A stretch of 64,000 nucleotides of DNA from Onthophagus taurus (GCF_036711975.1 NC_091971.1:10547501-10611500), one strand, 5' to 3'; positions 46,448-59,254 are shown, counted from the first letter of the stretch. Notes: generated by a model from the sequence alone, not told the origin. Numbers and translations: made by a program.

Positions 46448-48909
46448 ATGTCGACTGCTCTTGATGTAAAATCTGTAGAAGATTATAATAAAAAAAATAA
46501 ATCAAATAAGAAACAGAAAGATGAAAAATATAAAACTCAAAGAAGAAAAAGAATCACTGAAGTTAAGTTTAGACGCGCCGAAAAGAATTATTGGCCGCAT
46601 AAAAGTCATTATTACTTTTTCGTTATTATGCTCGGGAATGGGCCAGATTTTCTTCCATACATGATCTGCTTCTCGTTGCAAATATCCGGAGGATTGTTTA
46701 TACTAACATATTTATTGAGCGCGTTTCTTCTCGCCATGCCGTTAATATACATGGAAATCTTTTTGGGACGTTACACCTCCTTAACGAACAGCCAAATGTA
46801 TCGAATGGTGCCGATTTTTTTCGGATTTGGCGTGATGATCTTATTAATGAACATGTTTTACATTCCTATTAATATGGTTAATACGAGCCACTTTTTTATT
46901 GACTTTTTAAAATTGATGATCGAACCGGATTTATTTAAAAAATGTCCAGTCGGATCTGATACAAATTTATGCATCGATGGGATTACAAGGAATAAAACCA
47001 GAAAAAGCGTTATTTGTATGCATGGTGATTACCTATGTTCTTCAGGAAAAGGATTAAAATTCGTAACAGATTATATTTATTGGCAAACTTTTAAGTCTGA
47101 GGACCCATCGAATTATCCAATTTGGCAACTTTTAATTTCATTAATCGTTACGTGGATTGTTATTGGAGCATTTATGATTTTAGGTATGAGAGTTATAGGA
47201 GCGGTGGGTTAAAAAAAATGATTACAAATTATTACATTAAAAAGATAATCTTTTAGATGCTGAAAGCAATCACTATAGTTTGTTGGGTAATTTTTACCGT
47301 GATGTATATTATGGCTTTAACAGTTTCTGGTAGTGAAAATGGATTAAAAACGATTATTTCTATTGAGTATAGCAAAATGAATGTTTATAAGGTATAAGGA
47401 AAAACTTTTAAAATTTCATTAATTATTGATGCATTTTTTAGTGTTTAATAATAGCTTTTTATACAATTGGAAAATTGGGGTTTTTAGTACCAACTGGTTA
47501 CATGACAGCTTCTGCTTATGCAAAATTTCCGAAACGATTAGGAACTGGAGCTGAAACTCTCCTTTTAGTAATTTCAAACGTTTTTATTTCACTTTTCTTT
47601 TTATCCGGAATGTTTGCAATAGGAGGAGCTTTAGCTAAACAATTCGATGTAGAAATTCAGGCAGTTATGTCACCATGTAAGATTAATCTTAAATAATTAC
47701 CTAAATCGTTAAAAATTGATTTTTTTAGTAATTGGTTTATATTTATCATTAATTCCTCAATTTTTAACACATATGGAATCACCTTTATCTTTCATGTTAT
47801 GCTACATGTTCTTCTTTTGGTTTATTCAAATTATACGAACGGTAAAAAAATCTTAACCGTCTTGTTAAATAATCAAATTGAATTCGTATGCATTTTGATT
47901 TTAGACGGTCGTCATTCATTTGATCGTTCTCAATCTTTACGATTACCTCCCGCAGTTGAGCTATTTTCCAAATTACGTCGTCATGTCCATTGTGGGTGTA
48001 TGTGGAGTTACAAGCTTAATTTGTTGTCTCCACGTGAGTTATTTTAATTTATTAATCACAAACTATTTATATTTATTATATTTTCAGTTTTTTGTGATGC
48101 TCACTGATCTTCTTGCTGTAAATTATATCATTTTATGTTTAAATTGTCACGTTTTAATAGAGGTAAGAAAAGGAATCATAAAATTTTTTATGCTTAATCA
48201 AATTTATCTTTAAATTATAGTCGTTTAGTGTTTTTTGTTGTTATGGTGTAAAGAGATTATGCGACGACATCCATTTTTTAACCGGGCGAAAACCGATGAG
48301 ATATTGGTCTTTACTTTGGTACACAATTCCTTTCTTTGCCTTGGTAAATTAATTTCATTCCTTTAGTCACAAATTTAATTATTACTTCTTAGGTTTCTTT
48401 TATGGCAATAATTTTAAAATGGGACAATCTAAAAGATATGCAATCAATTCTTGCACATAAGAAATTGTCGAATACTCACATTTACGCGGGAGCTTCAGTC
48501 CTTACGATTACTCTCCTAGTAACTTTTGCGTCATCCTTCTTGTTTGTGGTGTTAAGTTTCCGCACCTCCAACGTAATTCTTTCAATCATTTTTTTCTTGT
48601 TTAATTTAATATCTTTTTTTTAAGACGAATTTATTAAAGCCACAATTTTTCTGGGGGCCAGCAAAACGTGAAATAAGAATGTCCAGAAAATCGTTTGCTC
48701 CAAGAACATCGATAAGATCTCAACCACCCCGTAAAAAGAAACAACGTTTTAGGGTGAGATCAATAAAACAGATGCACGAAAAGGATTTAGCGGAGAAAGT
48801 GAAAAGGGGAAGGATTTTTGTCGATACCGCTTTCTTTAGAAATGTGCATTTGGAAAAGGGGAAATCGGTTCCTTTATCAGTAAACGAACCAACTGTTATT
48901 TATAAATAA
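46448..48909 (+). CDS. Divergent SLC6-like (neurotransmitter:sodium symporter family) membrane protein
   Basis: Nine exons: 46448-47203, 47257-47391, 47442-47676, 47729-47841, 47905-48033, 48088-48162, 48221-48343, 48393-48572, 48625-48909; 676 aa, phases consistent. A Lys-rich N-terminus is followed by about 12 hydrophobic segments. TM1-2 reads MLGNGPDFLPYMICFSLQ, then SGGLFILTYLL, MPLIYMEIFLGRY, recognisably the SLC6 order GNVWRFPY...NGGGAFLxPY...GxPLxxxElxlGQ. Exon 3 carries YTIGKLGFLVPTGYMTASAY. A short Cys-containing loop lies between TM3 and TM4. The C-terminal tail, from about residue 585, is very basic (PPRKKKQRFRVRSIKQM). The canonical W-R of TM1, important for the extracellular gate and ion site, is absent, so classical Na+/Cl- coupling is doubtful. 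Exon 1 donor was taken as GCG|GTGGGT because the next exon requires phase 0. Confidence 0.8.
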
Positions 48910-48936
48910 ATTTTATTGTATTATTTTTTAAATAAA

Positions 48937-51556
48937 TTAGAAATATCCAACATGTTTTGTATCATAACTAAACATTTTTTCCCAAAATAAGTAATCAGTT
49001 TCGTTAATTTTTTCTTTTATTGTAAGTTTTGTGTCTATAGATAAAGCTTTGTATTGAGTTTCCTTTTTATATTGGGGCCATATTATATTATCCAATAAGT
49101 TAATTTCTTTTGGAGTAGGATTTCTATAAAATTACATAACATTTAAAATAGGATGAAATAAAATGATGGAGATTATCAGGACGAACCTAATGAAACAAAT
49201 GATGATAGCAATTCGATGATAATAAAAGAGGGCGAGGTTGAAAAGTGTTTAAAACAAATGAAAAATATGTAACATTACAACCGACTTTGTCACTATAATT
49301 TGCAGATGACCAGGTAGTGTTGCCGCAGGACGCATATGATTTAGAATTTATGATAAAGATGCAACCTCGAACTACGGTAAATCCTACTATTTTCCAGTGA
49401 AACCTAACATTTACCAACTCTGAATGGTAAAAGTTCGAAATATTCTGTGATCATCGGTCATTTCGAACTTTTACCACCATTCACTCGGTAAATCTTAGGT
49501 TTTACCGTAGAGACACGGTAAATGTCGAAAAATAGACAGGTGTTGTTCCGTGTATCTTGTATCAAAAATAACTATATTGTTTTATTCTCAAAACCAACAT
49601 TTACAACTTGTTATTGGTAAAACTTAGCATGTACCAAACTAAAAACCAGAAAAATTATCTCTTGTTTAAAAAATTCTTAGATTTACCAACTCATGTTGGT
49701 AAATCTTAAGATTTACTAGTTAAACCTAAGATTTACCGTAGTTCGGGCTTTTACACTAACATCCTTTCTGTTAGTAATACTTACAAAGTAGTAGCAAAAT
49801 TTGTCCACATAGTAACTAATTGTTCTCGAATTTTAGCATCACCTTCAGGGATATTTTTAGGTTCATTACTATTACGATAGAGATAATTCAGTTCTTCCGC
49901 ATGTCCTACACCTCTTCTATTTGGGTTAAGCGGATCTCCTAAATATCCGATATAAGAAAATTTATAGAAATAAGTTGGTGTATATCTAGATATTAGATGA
50001 GCTTTCTTTAGAACGGGTCTGACTATAACATTATCACTGGTATACTAAAAAATAAAATTACTTATGTAATATGTCAATATACATCAATATTATAAATAAT
50101 TACACGAAGAGTTGAATAATTAAAATCATTTCCTTTATAATAATACTGTTTAATTGTTTCGCCTAATTTTAATTCGGTTGCATTATCTTTCGGATATAAC
50201 GTATTAGGAATTAAAACGGTGCTATCTGTTTTTACTTTTGATGCAATTTGATCAACAAAATCCATTAATGTTAGAGCTTCTAATGAAGTAAATCCAAGCA
50301 TTATTGGTACACGATTATATTCGTCTTTTTCTAATTGTTGTAGAGGTTTACGAGTAATTATTGCATCAGGATGATCAGACTCTATAATTGTTGTAAAAAC
50401 CAAACTTCCTTTCGCTGTAGGAACCTTAAAGATAAAATATTTTTTATTGTTATTTAAAGTTGTTTGTATTAATTACTTTATTTCCTATATCTAATGCTTT
50501 TTTGTAGAGCTCTTTAGAATCAATTTTTTGAAGTTTCTCAATTAATTCTTTAGTATTATTTGTAATTATCCCAAATTCTTCTCCTATTTTTAACGCTCTC
50601 TTCCTAGCATTTACTTGTTGGAGGAAGCTTGCAATATCAGATGCACTTTGTTGAATAGCGGCTCTATAATCGCCTTTTGTCGTTGGAGTGTTAACTAAAA
50701 TTCCTATAGAGGCCGATCCGGCGCTGTGTCCAAATATAGTGATTCGTTCTGGATCACCACCGAAAGCTTTGGCGTTTTGTTTAATCCATTTTAATCCTAA
50801 ACGTTGATCTTTATTTCCGTTATTTCCCGGACAATTCAAATCTTCAGTACTTAAGAAACCTAAATTTTTTTTTTAATTGTTGTCGAGATTTGGGTTATTA
50901 AATTTACCATAAACACTTAATCTATATTGGACAAGTGCTAAAACTACGGATTTTTCCATAAAAATATCTGGGCCGTATTCCTTGAAATTAGGAGATCCTT
51001 CTTTAAAACCACCACCATGGACATAATACATAACCGGGAGAAGTTCATTATTTTTTCTGCGCTGTTTAATTTTTTTTATTATTTATTTAAAAAAATATTT
51101 AATTAGGTACCTTTGGGGTATAAACTCGCATATATAAACAATCTTCACTCCCAATTAAAGTATCATTTTTTCCCATTTGTAGACATGCATCACCTTCTTT
51201 TGTGGAATCGTAAATTCCTTTCCAATTATCAATAAATTGTGGAGGCTACAAAATTTTATTACAGATTTATGCCATAAAAATAATTTTTACCTACTTTAAA
51301 CCGAAGATTTCCAATGGGAGCTTTAGCGAATGGCACTTTTAAAAAAGCTAAATATTCGATGCGTTGGTTGTAAGTCCTCATTAATTTGCCATTTAATAAC
51401 CCACTCGAAATTTTAACAACATTCCTTTTTTCATTAAAAGTCTAAAATAAAGACACAATTAATTCATTTATGTTTAAAATTAAATTAAATCCGTACATAA
51501 CGTGATGTAGAAACTATTATAAAAGCACTAAAAATAACACAATACATTTTATACAT
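48937..51556 (-). CDS. Carboxylesterase (type B, COesterase family), secreted type
   Basis: Eight exons: 51556-51497, 51441-51295, 51245-51111, 51061-50908, 50859-50477, 50424-50083, 50044-49785, 49123-48937; 555 aa, near the family norm. A signal peptide occupies residues 1-17 (MYKMYCVIFSAFIIVS). Catalytic features are intact: oxyanion-hole HGGG at 129-132, nucleophile elbow GHSAG with Ser211, acid Glu342 (FTSLEAL) and His455 (VGHAEEL). Other family blocks: SEDCLYMRVYTP, YRLSVYGF and DQRLGLKWIKQNA. It hydrolyses carboxyl esters; whether the role is detoxification, lipid or odorant turnover cannot be told. It ends 25 bp from the end of the convergent SLC6-like gene. Intron 7 contains a MITE-like element. 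An acceptor 6 bp upstream in exon 4 was chosen because the alternative gives a stop. Confidence 0.92.
49366..49751. mobile_element. MITE-like element in esterase intron 7
   Basis: About 385 bp. The ends CGAACTACGGTAAATC and, inverted, GATTTACCGTAGTTCG match over 16 bp. Internally, TTTACC/GGTAAA words recur in both orientations (for example AACTTTTACCACCATTC and GTTGGTAAATCTTAAGATTT), making the element strongly self-complementary. No coding capacity; target duplication not clear. Confidence 0.65.
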
Positions 51557-51769
51557 TTTCAACACGATCTTTACCGGCGATGTGGCACATTTACGAGAAT
51601 TTCAGTATTTAAAGTCAACGGTGAAAATTTCTTATCGGGTTTTTTTTCCAATTAACATATCATGACTAAAAAAATGTTCCAGGTTTTCATGGAATGTAAT
51701 GACATTCTATTGAGTATCAACTTTTTAATTTTATATTAAAACAATCCACAATACATTTTATATTTTCGT

Positions 51770-53975
51770 ATTTTTCTCGATATCTGTGTATCTGAGCGAA
51801 AAATGTAATTAAGCAATATTGTTAAGCATACAATTTGCTACAACTTTTGTTTTAAAAGTTTTTTTGTAACATACTCAGATTCCCCAGTGTTATCATCAAC
51901 AACTTGAAACAACAACTAATTTGTCAAATTTTAACGTTTTCGTATTTTCCTCGCTATCTATGCATCTGAGAGAAAAAGTACAACAGAACAATATTGTTAA
52001 GCATAAAATTTGCAACAACTTTTGTTCTAAAAGTCATTTTGTAACGTACTCATATTCTCCATTGTTACGATTAGCAACTTGAAACAACAACTAATTCGTC
52101 AAATCTTAACATTTTCGTATTTTCCTCGCTATCTATGCATCTGAGAGAAAAAGTACAATAGAACAATAGTGTTAAGCATCAAATTTGTAACAACTTTTGT
52201 TCTAAAAGTTTTTTTGTAACATACTCATATTCTCTATTGTTACCATCAGCAACTTGAAACAACAACTAATTTGTCAAATTTTAACATTTTTGTATTTTCT
52301 TCGCTATCTATGCATCTGAGAGAAAAAGTACAACAGAACAATATTGTTAAGCATACAATTTGTAACAACTTTTGTTCTAAAAGTCTTTTTGTAACGTACT
52401 CATATTCTCCATTGTTACCATCAGCAACTTGAAACTACAACTAATTCGTCAAATCTTAACATTTTCGTATTTTCCTCGCTATCTATGCATCTGAGAAAAA
52501 AAGTACAACAGAACAATATTGTTAAGCATAAAATTTGTAACAACTTTTGTTCTAAAAGTTTTTTTGTAACATACTCATATTCTCCATTGTTACCATCAGC
52601 AACTTGAAACAACAACTAATTTGTCAAATCTTAACATTTTCGTATTTTCCTCGCTATCTATGCATCTGAGAGAAAAAGTACAACAGAACAATTTTGTTAA
52701 GCATAAAATTTGTAACAACTTTTGTTCTAAAAGTTTTTTTGTAACATACTCATATTCTCCATTGTTACCATCAGCAACTTGAAACAACAACTAATTCGTC
52801 AAATCTTAACATTTTCGTATTTTCCTCGCTATCTATGCATCTGAGAAAAAAAGTACAACAGAACAATACTGTTAAGCATAAAATTTGTAACAACTTTTGT
52901 TCTAAAAGTTTTTTGTAACATACTTATATTCCCCAGTGTTACCATCAGAAACTTGAAACAACAACTAATTCGTCAAATCTTAACATTTTCGTATTTTCCT
53001 CGCTATCTATGCATCTGAGAAAAAAAGTACAACAGAACAATATTGTTAAGCATAAAATTTGTAACAACTTTTGTTCTAAAAGTTTTTTTGTAACATACTC
53101 ATATTCTCTATTGTTACCATCAGCAACTTAAACAACAACTAATTCGTCAAATCTTAACATTTTCGTATTGTCCTCGCTATCTATGCATCTGAGAGAAAAA
53201 GTACAACAGAACAATACTGTTAAGCATAAAATTTGTAACAACTTTTGTTCTAAAAGCTTTTTGTAAAATACTTATATTCCCCAGTGTTACCATCAGAAAC
53301 TTGAAACAACAACTAATTCGTCACATCTTAACATTTTCGTATTTTCCTCGCTATCTATGCATCTGAGAAAAAAAGTACAACAGAACAATATTGTTAAGCA
53401 TAAAATTTGTAACAACTTTTGTTCTAAAAGTTTTTTTGTAACATACTCATATTCTCCATTGTTACCATCAGCAACTTGAAACAACAACTAATTTGTCAAA
53501 TCTTAACATTTTCGTATTTTCCTCGCTATCTATGCATCTGAGAGAAAAAGTACAACAGAACAATTTTGTTAAGCATAAAATTTGTAACAACTTTTGTTCT
53601 AAAAGTTTTTTTGTAACATACTCATATTCTCCATTGTTACCATCAGCAACTTGAAACAACAACTAATTCGTCAAATCTTAACATTTTCGTATTTTCCTCG
53701 CTATCTATGCATCTGAGAAAAAAAGTACAACAGAACAATACTGTTAAGCATAAAATTTGTAACAACTTTTGTTCTAAAAGTTTTTTGTAACATACTTATA
53801 TTCCCCAGTGTTACCATCAGAAACTTGAAACAACAACTAATTCGTCAAATCTTAACATTTTCGTATTTTCCTCGCTATCTATGCATCTGAGAGAAAAAGT
53901 ATAACAGAACAATATTGTTAAGCATAAAATTTGTAACAACGTTTGTTCAAAAAGTTTTTTTGACAGTTAATTCGT
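51770..53975 (-). repeat. 175-bp satellite array, about 12.5 copies, with 872-bp higher-order repeat
   Basis: CTATCTATGCATCTGAGA recurs every 174-175 bp (for example 51954, 52129, 52304, 52478). The segment at about 52421-53000 is copied almost exactly at 53293-53870, a shift of 872 bp or five monomers, including variant marks such as TTATATTCCCCAGTGTTACC. The first copy (51770-51900) and the last (53880-53975) are diverged, as expected at array edges. It begins about 210 bp upstream of the esterase start codon. Short repeated minus-strand ORFs (64 codons) are just readings through monomers. Confidence 0.95.
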
Positions 53976-56900
53976 CAAGCTTATTTTACACTCCTATTCT
54001 AGACTATATTTGGATGCAATTTATATAAGAAAATGACACGAGATAAAAAATGATTTAGTTAAACGTACCAGTAAAAAAGTTTCTTTGAAATGGCAATGAA
54101 TAATAAACACCCCAAAAATACCAAGGAAAATAATAATTAATGTTTGCTATTTTCACACCAGGAAATACAAACTGATACAGAAATAATATGGTAAATAAAA
54201 CAGGAAGATCCTAGTTAATGTTTCGATAACCTTTGCTCTATAAATTAAAATAACAAATAATTTTGCTATTTTTTTTTCAATTTATATACACAGTAATATT
54301 GAATAACAACACTGATATTTTTCATGTTTCCTCTTAAACAACAATATCAGACGGTGTTTATCCTTCAAGAAGTATAAATTAACTTCACTTTATTTTTATT
54401 TGTTTTTACAAGAATTTTATTACGTGCTTGTTATTGTTGTATTTTAATTAGAGTTTACTACGACCTTGTTAATAAACTACGCATCATTAGTATTCTCAAA
54501 AAAAACTCCGCCTCGATTATACTCCAACCAACTAAAACATCTAATTATTAAAACAATACTAAAGATTCCTAGTTTATTCGTATATTTCTAATTTTCCGCT
54601 TCTAATACACGTGTCATGATGAACGGAATAAATTCCAAAAATCGATTTGTAAAGTTAAGGACCCATCGACCACGTGCGGTCGTATTAAAAATATTATGCC
54701 CTTTCGATCACAATTATGGTTAACGAGTGTAGCGAGAACGAAACCTCGAGCGAAAGCTCGCGTGACGTTTAATTGAAACATCGATATTTGTCTTTCGCTT
54801 ATTTTCACTTTATATGCATCGAAAGCCAACCAATAAAATGAAGCTTTAAAATTTAAGCATCGTAATGTGTACTTTCTGCGAATTAGATTTTCGGCTACGC
54901 ATCAAGGTTGACTTGAAGATGCGAATAATACGTTAGAAAAACAAACAGATACATAAAATTCAATTAACAGGTTTACATTTCGATCTTTTACGAATCTGGT
55001 GTGTAGATCCGGTATAAATAACCACGGGTTATTATTAAAAATTTAAGTGGGTTTATGGTTCATATAACCTGCGGGTGAATTTTTTACGACTTGTGGTCTT
55101 ATAACTTTCACCACCCTTAAATTTATTTCTTACATCGTATGATAGCCCTGGTTGTTAAATTTGTATTATTTCATTTTTGTGTTTTTTTTTTGAAATGAGT
55201 GTATGCGAAAAATTTCAAATAAACATTGCTGGAGGAAATTCCAACCCAATTCAGTTTTGTACTCAATTTAAACAATTTAACATTCGGGATTGTTAATGTG
55301 TATTGTAAGTTAATAGTCACTGCAATAAAAGAGTGATAAAAACTTTAACAACGCAATTTTTTTTTATTATGGCTAAACAATTTGTAGAGAAACGAAGGTC
55401 AAAGCGCGCAAAACATTGTTGGTTAAACGATCGACGAAATGTAGATTGCTAAAGCTAATGCATATTTTGAGGCATTTTTTGGGAATGGTTCAAGTCATAT
55501 AAATGTTATTTAGAGAGAAAGAAAAAAAAGAAATTTTTCGTTAAGTATATCCTATATTTAGATTTTGTTGTACCGTAATGTGAAAACGTATTACCTCCTA
55601 CTATTTTAAATCCTTTCATGAACTCTGTAGTTGTTTGATTACAGATGTAATAACTTTGTAGCCAATGAATTGAGTCGATCTGTTTACTTATGGCACTGTA
55701 AAATCTTTTCCGGAAATCTATATCATGTTCTTTGCATACACATTTTGTAATAAGGTCACTTTGTCGTATTAAGTTTTCAAAGATTGCAGTTCTCTATTGA
55801 GGTTTTATTTTTTTAACATTGCATTAGTATACCACATGGCGAACGCAGATTCGTCATAAGCATTATTCTTTTCTAGATTTGTTGCATATCATTTTCTAAG
55901 GGAAACGGCGATGGGATGACAAGACTGAGAAGAGAGGATAATAAAGGGGAAAAGTGGTAGTAATAGAAAACCAAAAAATGTGGCACACAGGCAGGTCATT
56001 AATGAAGTTTGAAGACTTGGAGGAAGATGTAAAGAAGAAGACTGTGTTATAGAGGTTGAGGGCTGCAAAACAGTAATAGTGGAGATGCATCAATTAAGAA
56101 AGAAAATGTAAATAGAGAGGAGATGATAACGAAATGAGGAAATGGGCGAGTTGATACAGGTGATTAATGGAATGACAACATAGAAATGGATAAAATTGGA
56201 AACGAATTGCAGCCTAGGGAATGAAAAGAACGGAAAAAGTATGTCAAAAGTATGACAGGAAGCCCAAGATGAATATTAAACATGATATTCATTTCATATA
56301 AAAATATGCACGAGAATAAGACTAAAGATGAAGGAATGTGAAGTGCCGAAGATTTAGCATTTCTGGAAAATTTGTTTATAACATTGTAGGAAATTTTTTT
56401 AGATATTAAATCTTGGGTAACTTATTTTTATTAAAAAAAAACTGTGTAGCAAAAATTTTGCCAAAAACCATAAAAACAATATTAGTAAAAAATGAAATAT
56501 CAAAACACCAAAACCAAATGTTTATTTATATTATCAAGATTTTTGGGTAAGATTCAAGTCTGCGTGACTTGAATCTATTATTTAGAGAAAAAGGTCAAAG
56601 TAAAGTAAATGTTTTTAAAACTTTTTGCAAAAAATGATTCATTAATGCTATACCATAGGAACTTTTGATTAACCATTATAAAAATTTAATACCACCATAA
56701 AATCGTATTTTTTATTCTAACAATGATTAAATACTTCAAAAACAAATTACAACGATTATAATCTAAATTAAATTTTATATTTAGTTATTAAGAAAACGTG
56801 ATAAAGCGGTTTATGCGATTATAAAACGTTGAAACAATTTTTAACATTGACTCAAACGTAAAGACCCACTACCAGAAGCTTGACCGCATAAATTTTTACG
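53976..56900. other. Gene-poor region, no gene recognised
   Basis: AT-rich. 54600-54960 is CpG- and GC-richer than its surroundings, with CTCGAGCGAAAGCTCG-like symmetry at about 54750, and might be a promoter or 5'-end region of an unseen gene; no exon was confirmed. 55890-56340 is purine-rich on the plus strand and could be a decayed retrotransposon ORF1 or linker. Confidence 0.35.
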
Positions 56901-56919
56901 GCACTTTTTATTTGAATTT

Positions 56920-57145
56920 TTGGCGACTGTGTACACAAAGTGCTACTTTACAACTGTAAATAGTTTACTTTTTTTTCAAAATAGAGCAAACGCAACGCCG
57001 TCTGCCACGTATGCCAGCCCGGAGCATTTTACGATTTATTCGATTCAGCCGGTTGTTTATCATACTTCATCCAACATAGAGAAGTGGCATTTACACTTTG
57101 TTTCCCACATTTCACAACAACACGAAAATCGATCAATTTAGATAC
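56920..57145 (+). other. GC-richer open segment, possible exon or relic (unassigned)
   Basis: Two overlapping plus-strand frames stay open from a candidate acceptor at 56982 (TTTTTTTCAAAATAG) to stops at 57139 and 57152. One frame reads SKRNAVCHVCQPGAFYDLF, the other NRANATPSATYASPEHF. Base composition is more balanced than the flanks. No family motif is certain, so no gene is called. Confidence 0.25.
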
Positions 57146-57425
57146 TCTATAATTTTAAATCAATTTTAATTTATACTCATAATCAAGATGTTTAAATTTT
57201 TTAAACAATATTAGATTTATATTGAAAATGATTGATTTATTTTTAAATAATTTTGATTTATAAATTATTTATTTATTGGAAAGTAAAAGTAAACCTCGAT
57301 AGAGCTCATAGATAGAATCCAACACATCTTCAAATTCCATCTTCATAGATAATCTCGGGGTATTCCCCGAGTTTTCTATATTCTTTCTAGATTTCTATAT
57401 CTATTCGTTAAACGTCAATCGTATC

Positions 57426-57975
57426 CTGGAAGGTAGTCCAATTAGTCATTTTATTTGTTAAGTGACTTGGGCACGTAGTGGATTTTAATGTCTACGTCGA
57501 CAATGAACGGCGAGTGGTCGGATGAAAGGTCAAAACACGGGTATATTTTCAAGTAATTTGTAGAAATCCTCATAATTACACAGGAGTCAATTAGATCGGG
57601 TACTTTTGACATACCGGAAGGCCAATAAGTTGGTTGTCCTGTGGATAATGTTATCAACTTATTTTCTTCTATAGTTTTATACAAATTTCTTCAACTTGGT
57701 GTAACAAGTTGTGAAGATGTTTGCCATTATAGTTGCCTGCAGCTATAAATCGGTATCCTAATGTTGCAAAATATTCTCTGAAGTATTCTTCCTTTATCGA
57801 CTTATTTGGAGGACAGTACTTCAACTGTTGGACATTAAGTTTTGATATTAACGTAATTATGAGGTCGAATACTTTGTACATCCTCTCCATCATTTTTTGA
57901 ATGATCTGTTCAAGATTGTTTGATATAGAAGAGTCAGGGCATGCATTTTGGGTTTCTTGTTGCTGCTGGTGCAAT
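57426..57975 (-). mobile_element. Jockey-type non-LTR retrotransposon fragment (endonuclease C-terminal part)
   Basis: On the minus strand, 57974-57669 ends with YFATLGYRFIAAGNYNGKHL (catalytic G-D/N-x-N-x-K-H block). The next frame, 57684-57451, reads TIEENKLITLSTGQPTYWPS, KVPDLIDSCVIMRIS and FDLSSDHSPFIVDVD. The STGxPTYWP and SSDHSP boxes are hallmarks of Jockey-clade endonucleases. The two parts are in different frames with a small overlap, so it is not functional. RT is absent. Confidence 0.85.
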
Positions 57976-58029
57976 TTCGTATCACTTGGAATAATTCCTC
58001 TGGTAATGTTGGCATAGCTGTCAAGAGAG

Positions 58030-58115
58030 ATGCACGGCTAAACCCGAATGTTTCTAGTTCTAGGTCTAGCGTTAGTTCCTATGCTATTGAACTAAAAGTA
58101 GAACTAACTAATAAA
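58030..58115. repeat. CTAG-family repeat fragment
   Basis: GGCTAAACCCGAATGTTTCT and CTAGTTCTAGGTCTAGCGTT, then ACTAAAAGTAGAACTAAC. One unit of the 7220-7640 family, cut off by the sequence leading into the dimeric satellite. Confidence 0.8.
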
Positions 58116-58184
58116 GAACGCAACGGTGTGGATAGCTGTTCAAATTTGTGTGCATACAAATTATTCATGAAAACTAGTGATGGA

Positions 58185-59248
58185 ACGGATAGTGATTTTT
58201 CAAAACGGCTTTTTGCATTAAAAAGAGGACACTTTAATTAATAATTGGCGATATTTCCACAAGGATCCTTCAAGAAATTAATTTTATAGCGAATTTTGAA
58301 AATTATCGATGAAAATTATTGCAACATTGAAAATTTTCTCAAAACTTCTAATGTTGTTTTCTCAAAAACTAAAAGTTATTTTTCAAATCGTGTTGGTTCA
58401 TTGGAAAGAGCATACTTTTATTAACATTTTGGGAAATTTTCATACTCATATTCCAAGAAATCGATTTTATACGTATTATTAGAATTTAATCGGCGAAAAT
58501 TGCAAAATTCGAAAAAATTGTCGATTATTTCAAAAATCTATTTCTCAAGAACTAAAAGTGATTTTTCAAAACGGCTTTTTGCATTAAAAAGAGGATACTT
58601 TAATTAATAATTGGTGATATTTCCACAAGGATCCTTCAAGAAATTAATTTTATAGCGAATTTTGAGAATTATCGATTAAAATTGCAACAACGAAAATTTT
58701 ATCAAAACTTCAAATATTGTTTTCTCAAAAACTAAAGGTTATTTTTCAAAGCGGGTTGGTTCATTGGAAAGAGGATACTTTTATTAACACTTTGGGAAAT
58801 TTTTATACTCATATTCCAAGAACTGGATTTTACACGAAGTTTTAAAACTCAATCGGCGAAACAGCAAAATTCGAAAAAATTGTCGATTATTTCAAAAATT
58901 TATTTCTCAAGAACTAAAAGTGATTTTTCAAAACGGCTTTTTGCATTAAAAAGAGGACACTTTAATTAATAATTGGCGATATTTCCACAAGGATCCTTCA
59001 AGAAATTAATTTTATAGCGAATTTTGAGAATTATCGATTAAAATTGCAACAACGAAAATTTTATCAAAACTTCAAATATTGTTTTCTCAAAAACTATCAG
59101 TTATTTTTCAAAACGTGTTGGTTCATTGGAAATAGGACACTCTTATTAACACTTTGGGAAATTTTCATACTCATATTCCAAGAAGTGGATTTTATACGAA
59201 TTTTTAAAACTTAATCGGCGAAAACTGCAAAATTCGAAAAAATTGTCC
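58185..59248 (+). repeat. Dimeric satellite array, third locus
   Basis: About three 360-bp units; CACAAGGATC recurs at 58258, 58624 and 58986. The left border AGTGATGGAACGGATAGTGA is shared with 39334. Flanked on both sides by CTAG-family repeat sequence, as though inserted into it. Confidence 0.9.
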
Positions 59249-59254
59249 GAACTT

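Noticed and set aside
52421-53662. Four near-identical 64-codon minus-strand ORFs
   Set aside because: Each is a readthrough of one 175-bp satellite monomer; they repeat with the array and have no independent evidence of coding.
54614-54829. 71-codon minus-strand ORF in the GC-richer stretch
   Set aside because: Open on one strand but without motif, splice context or start context; more likely a CpG-rich regulatory or promoter-like region.
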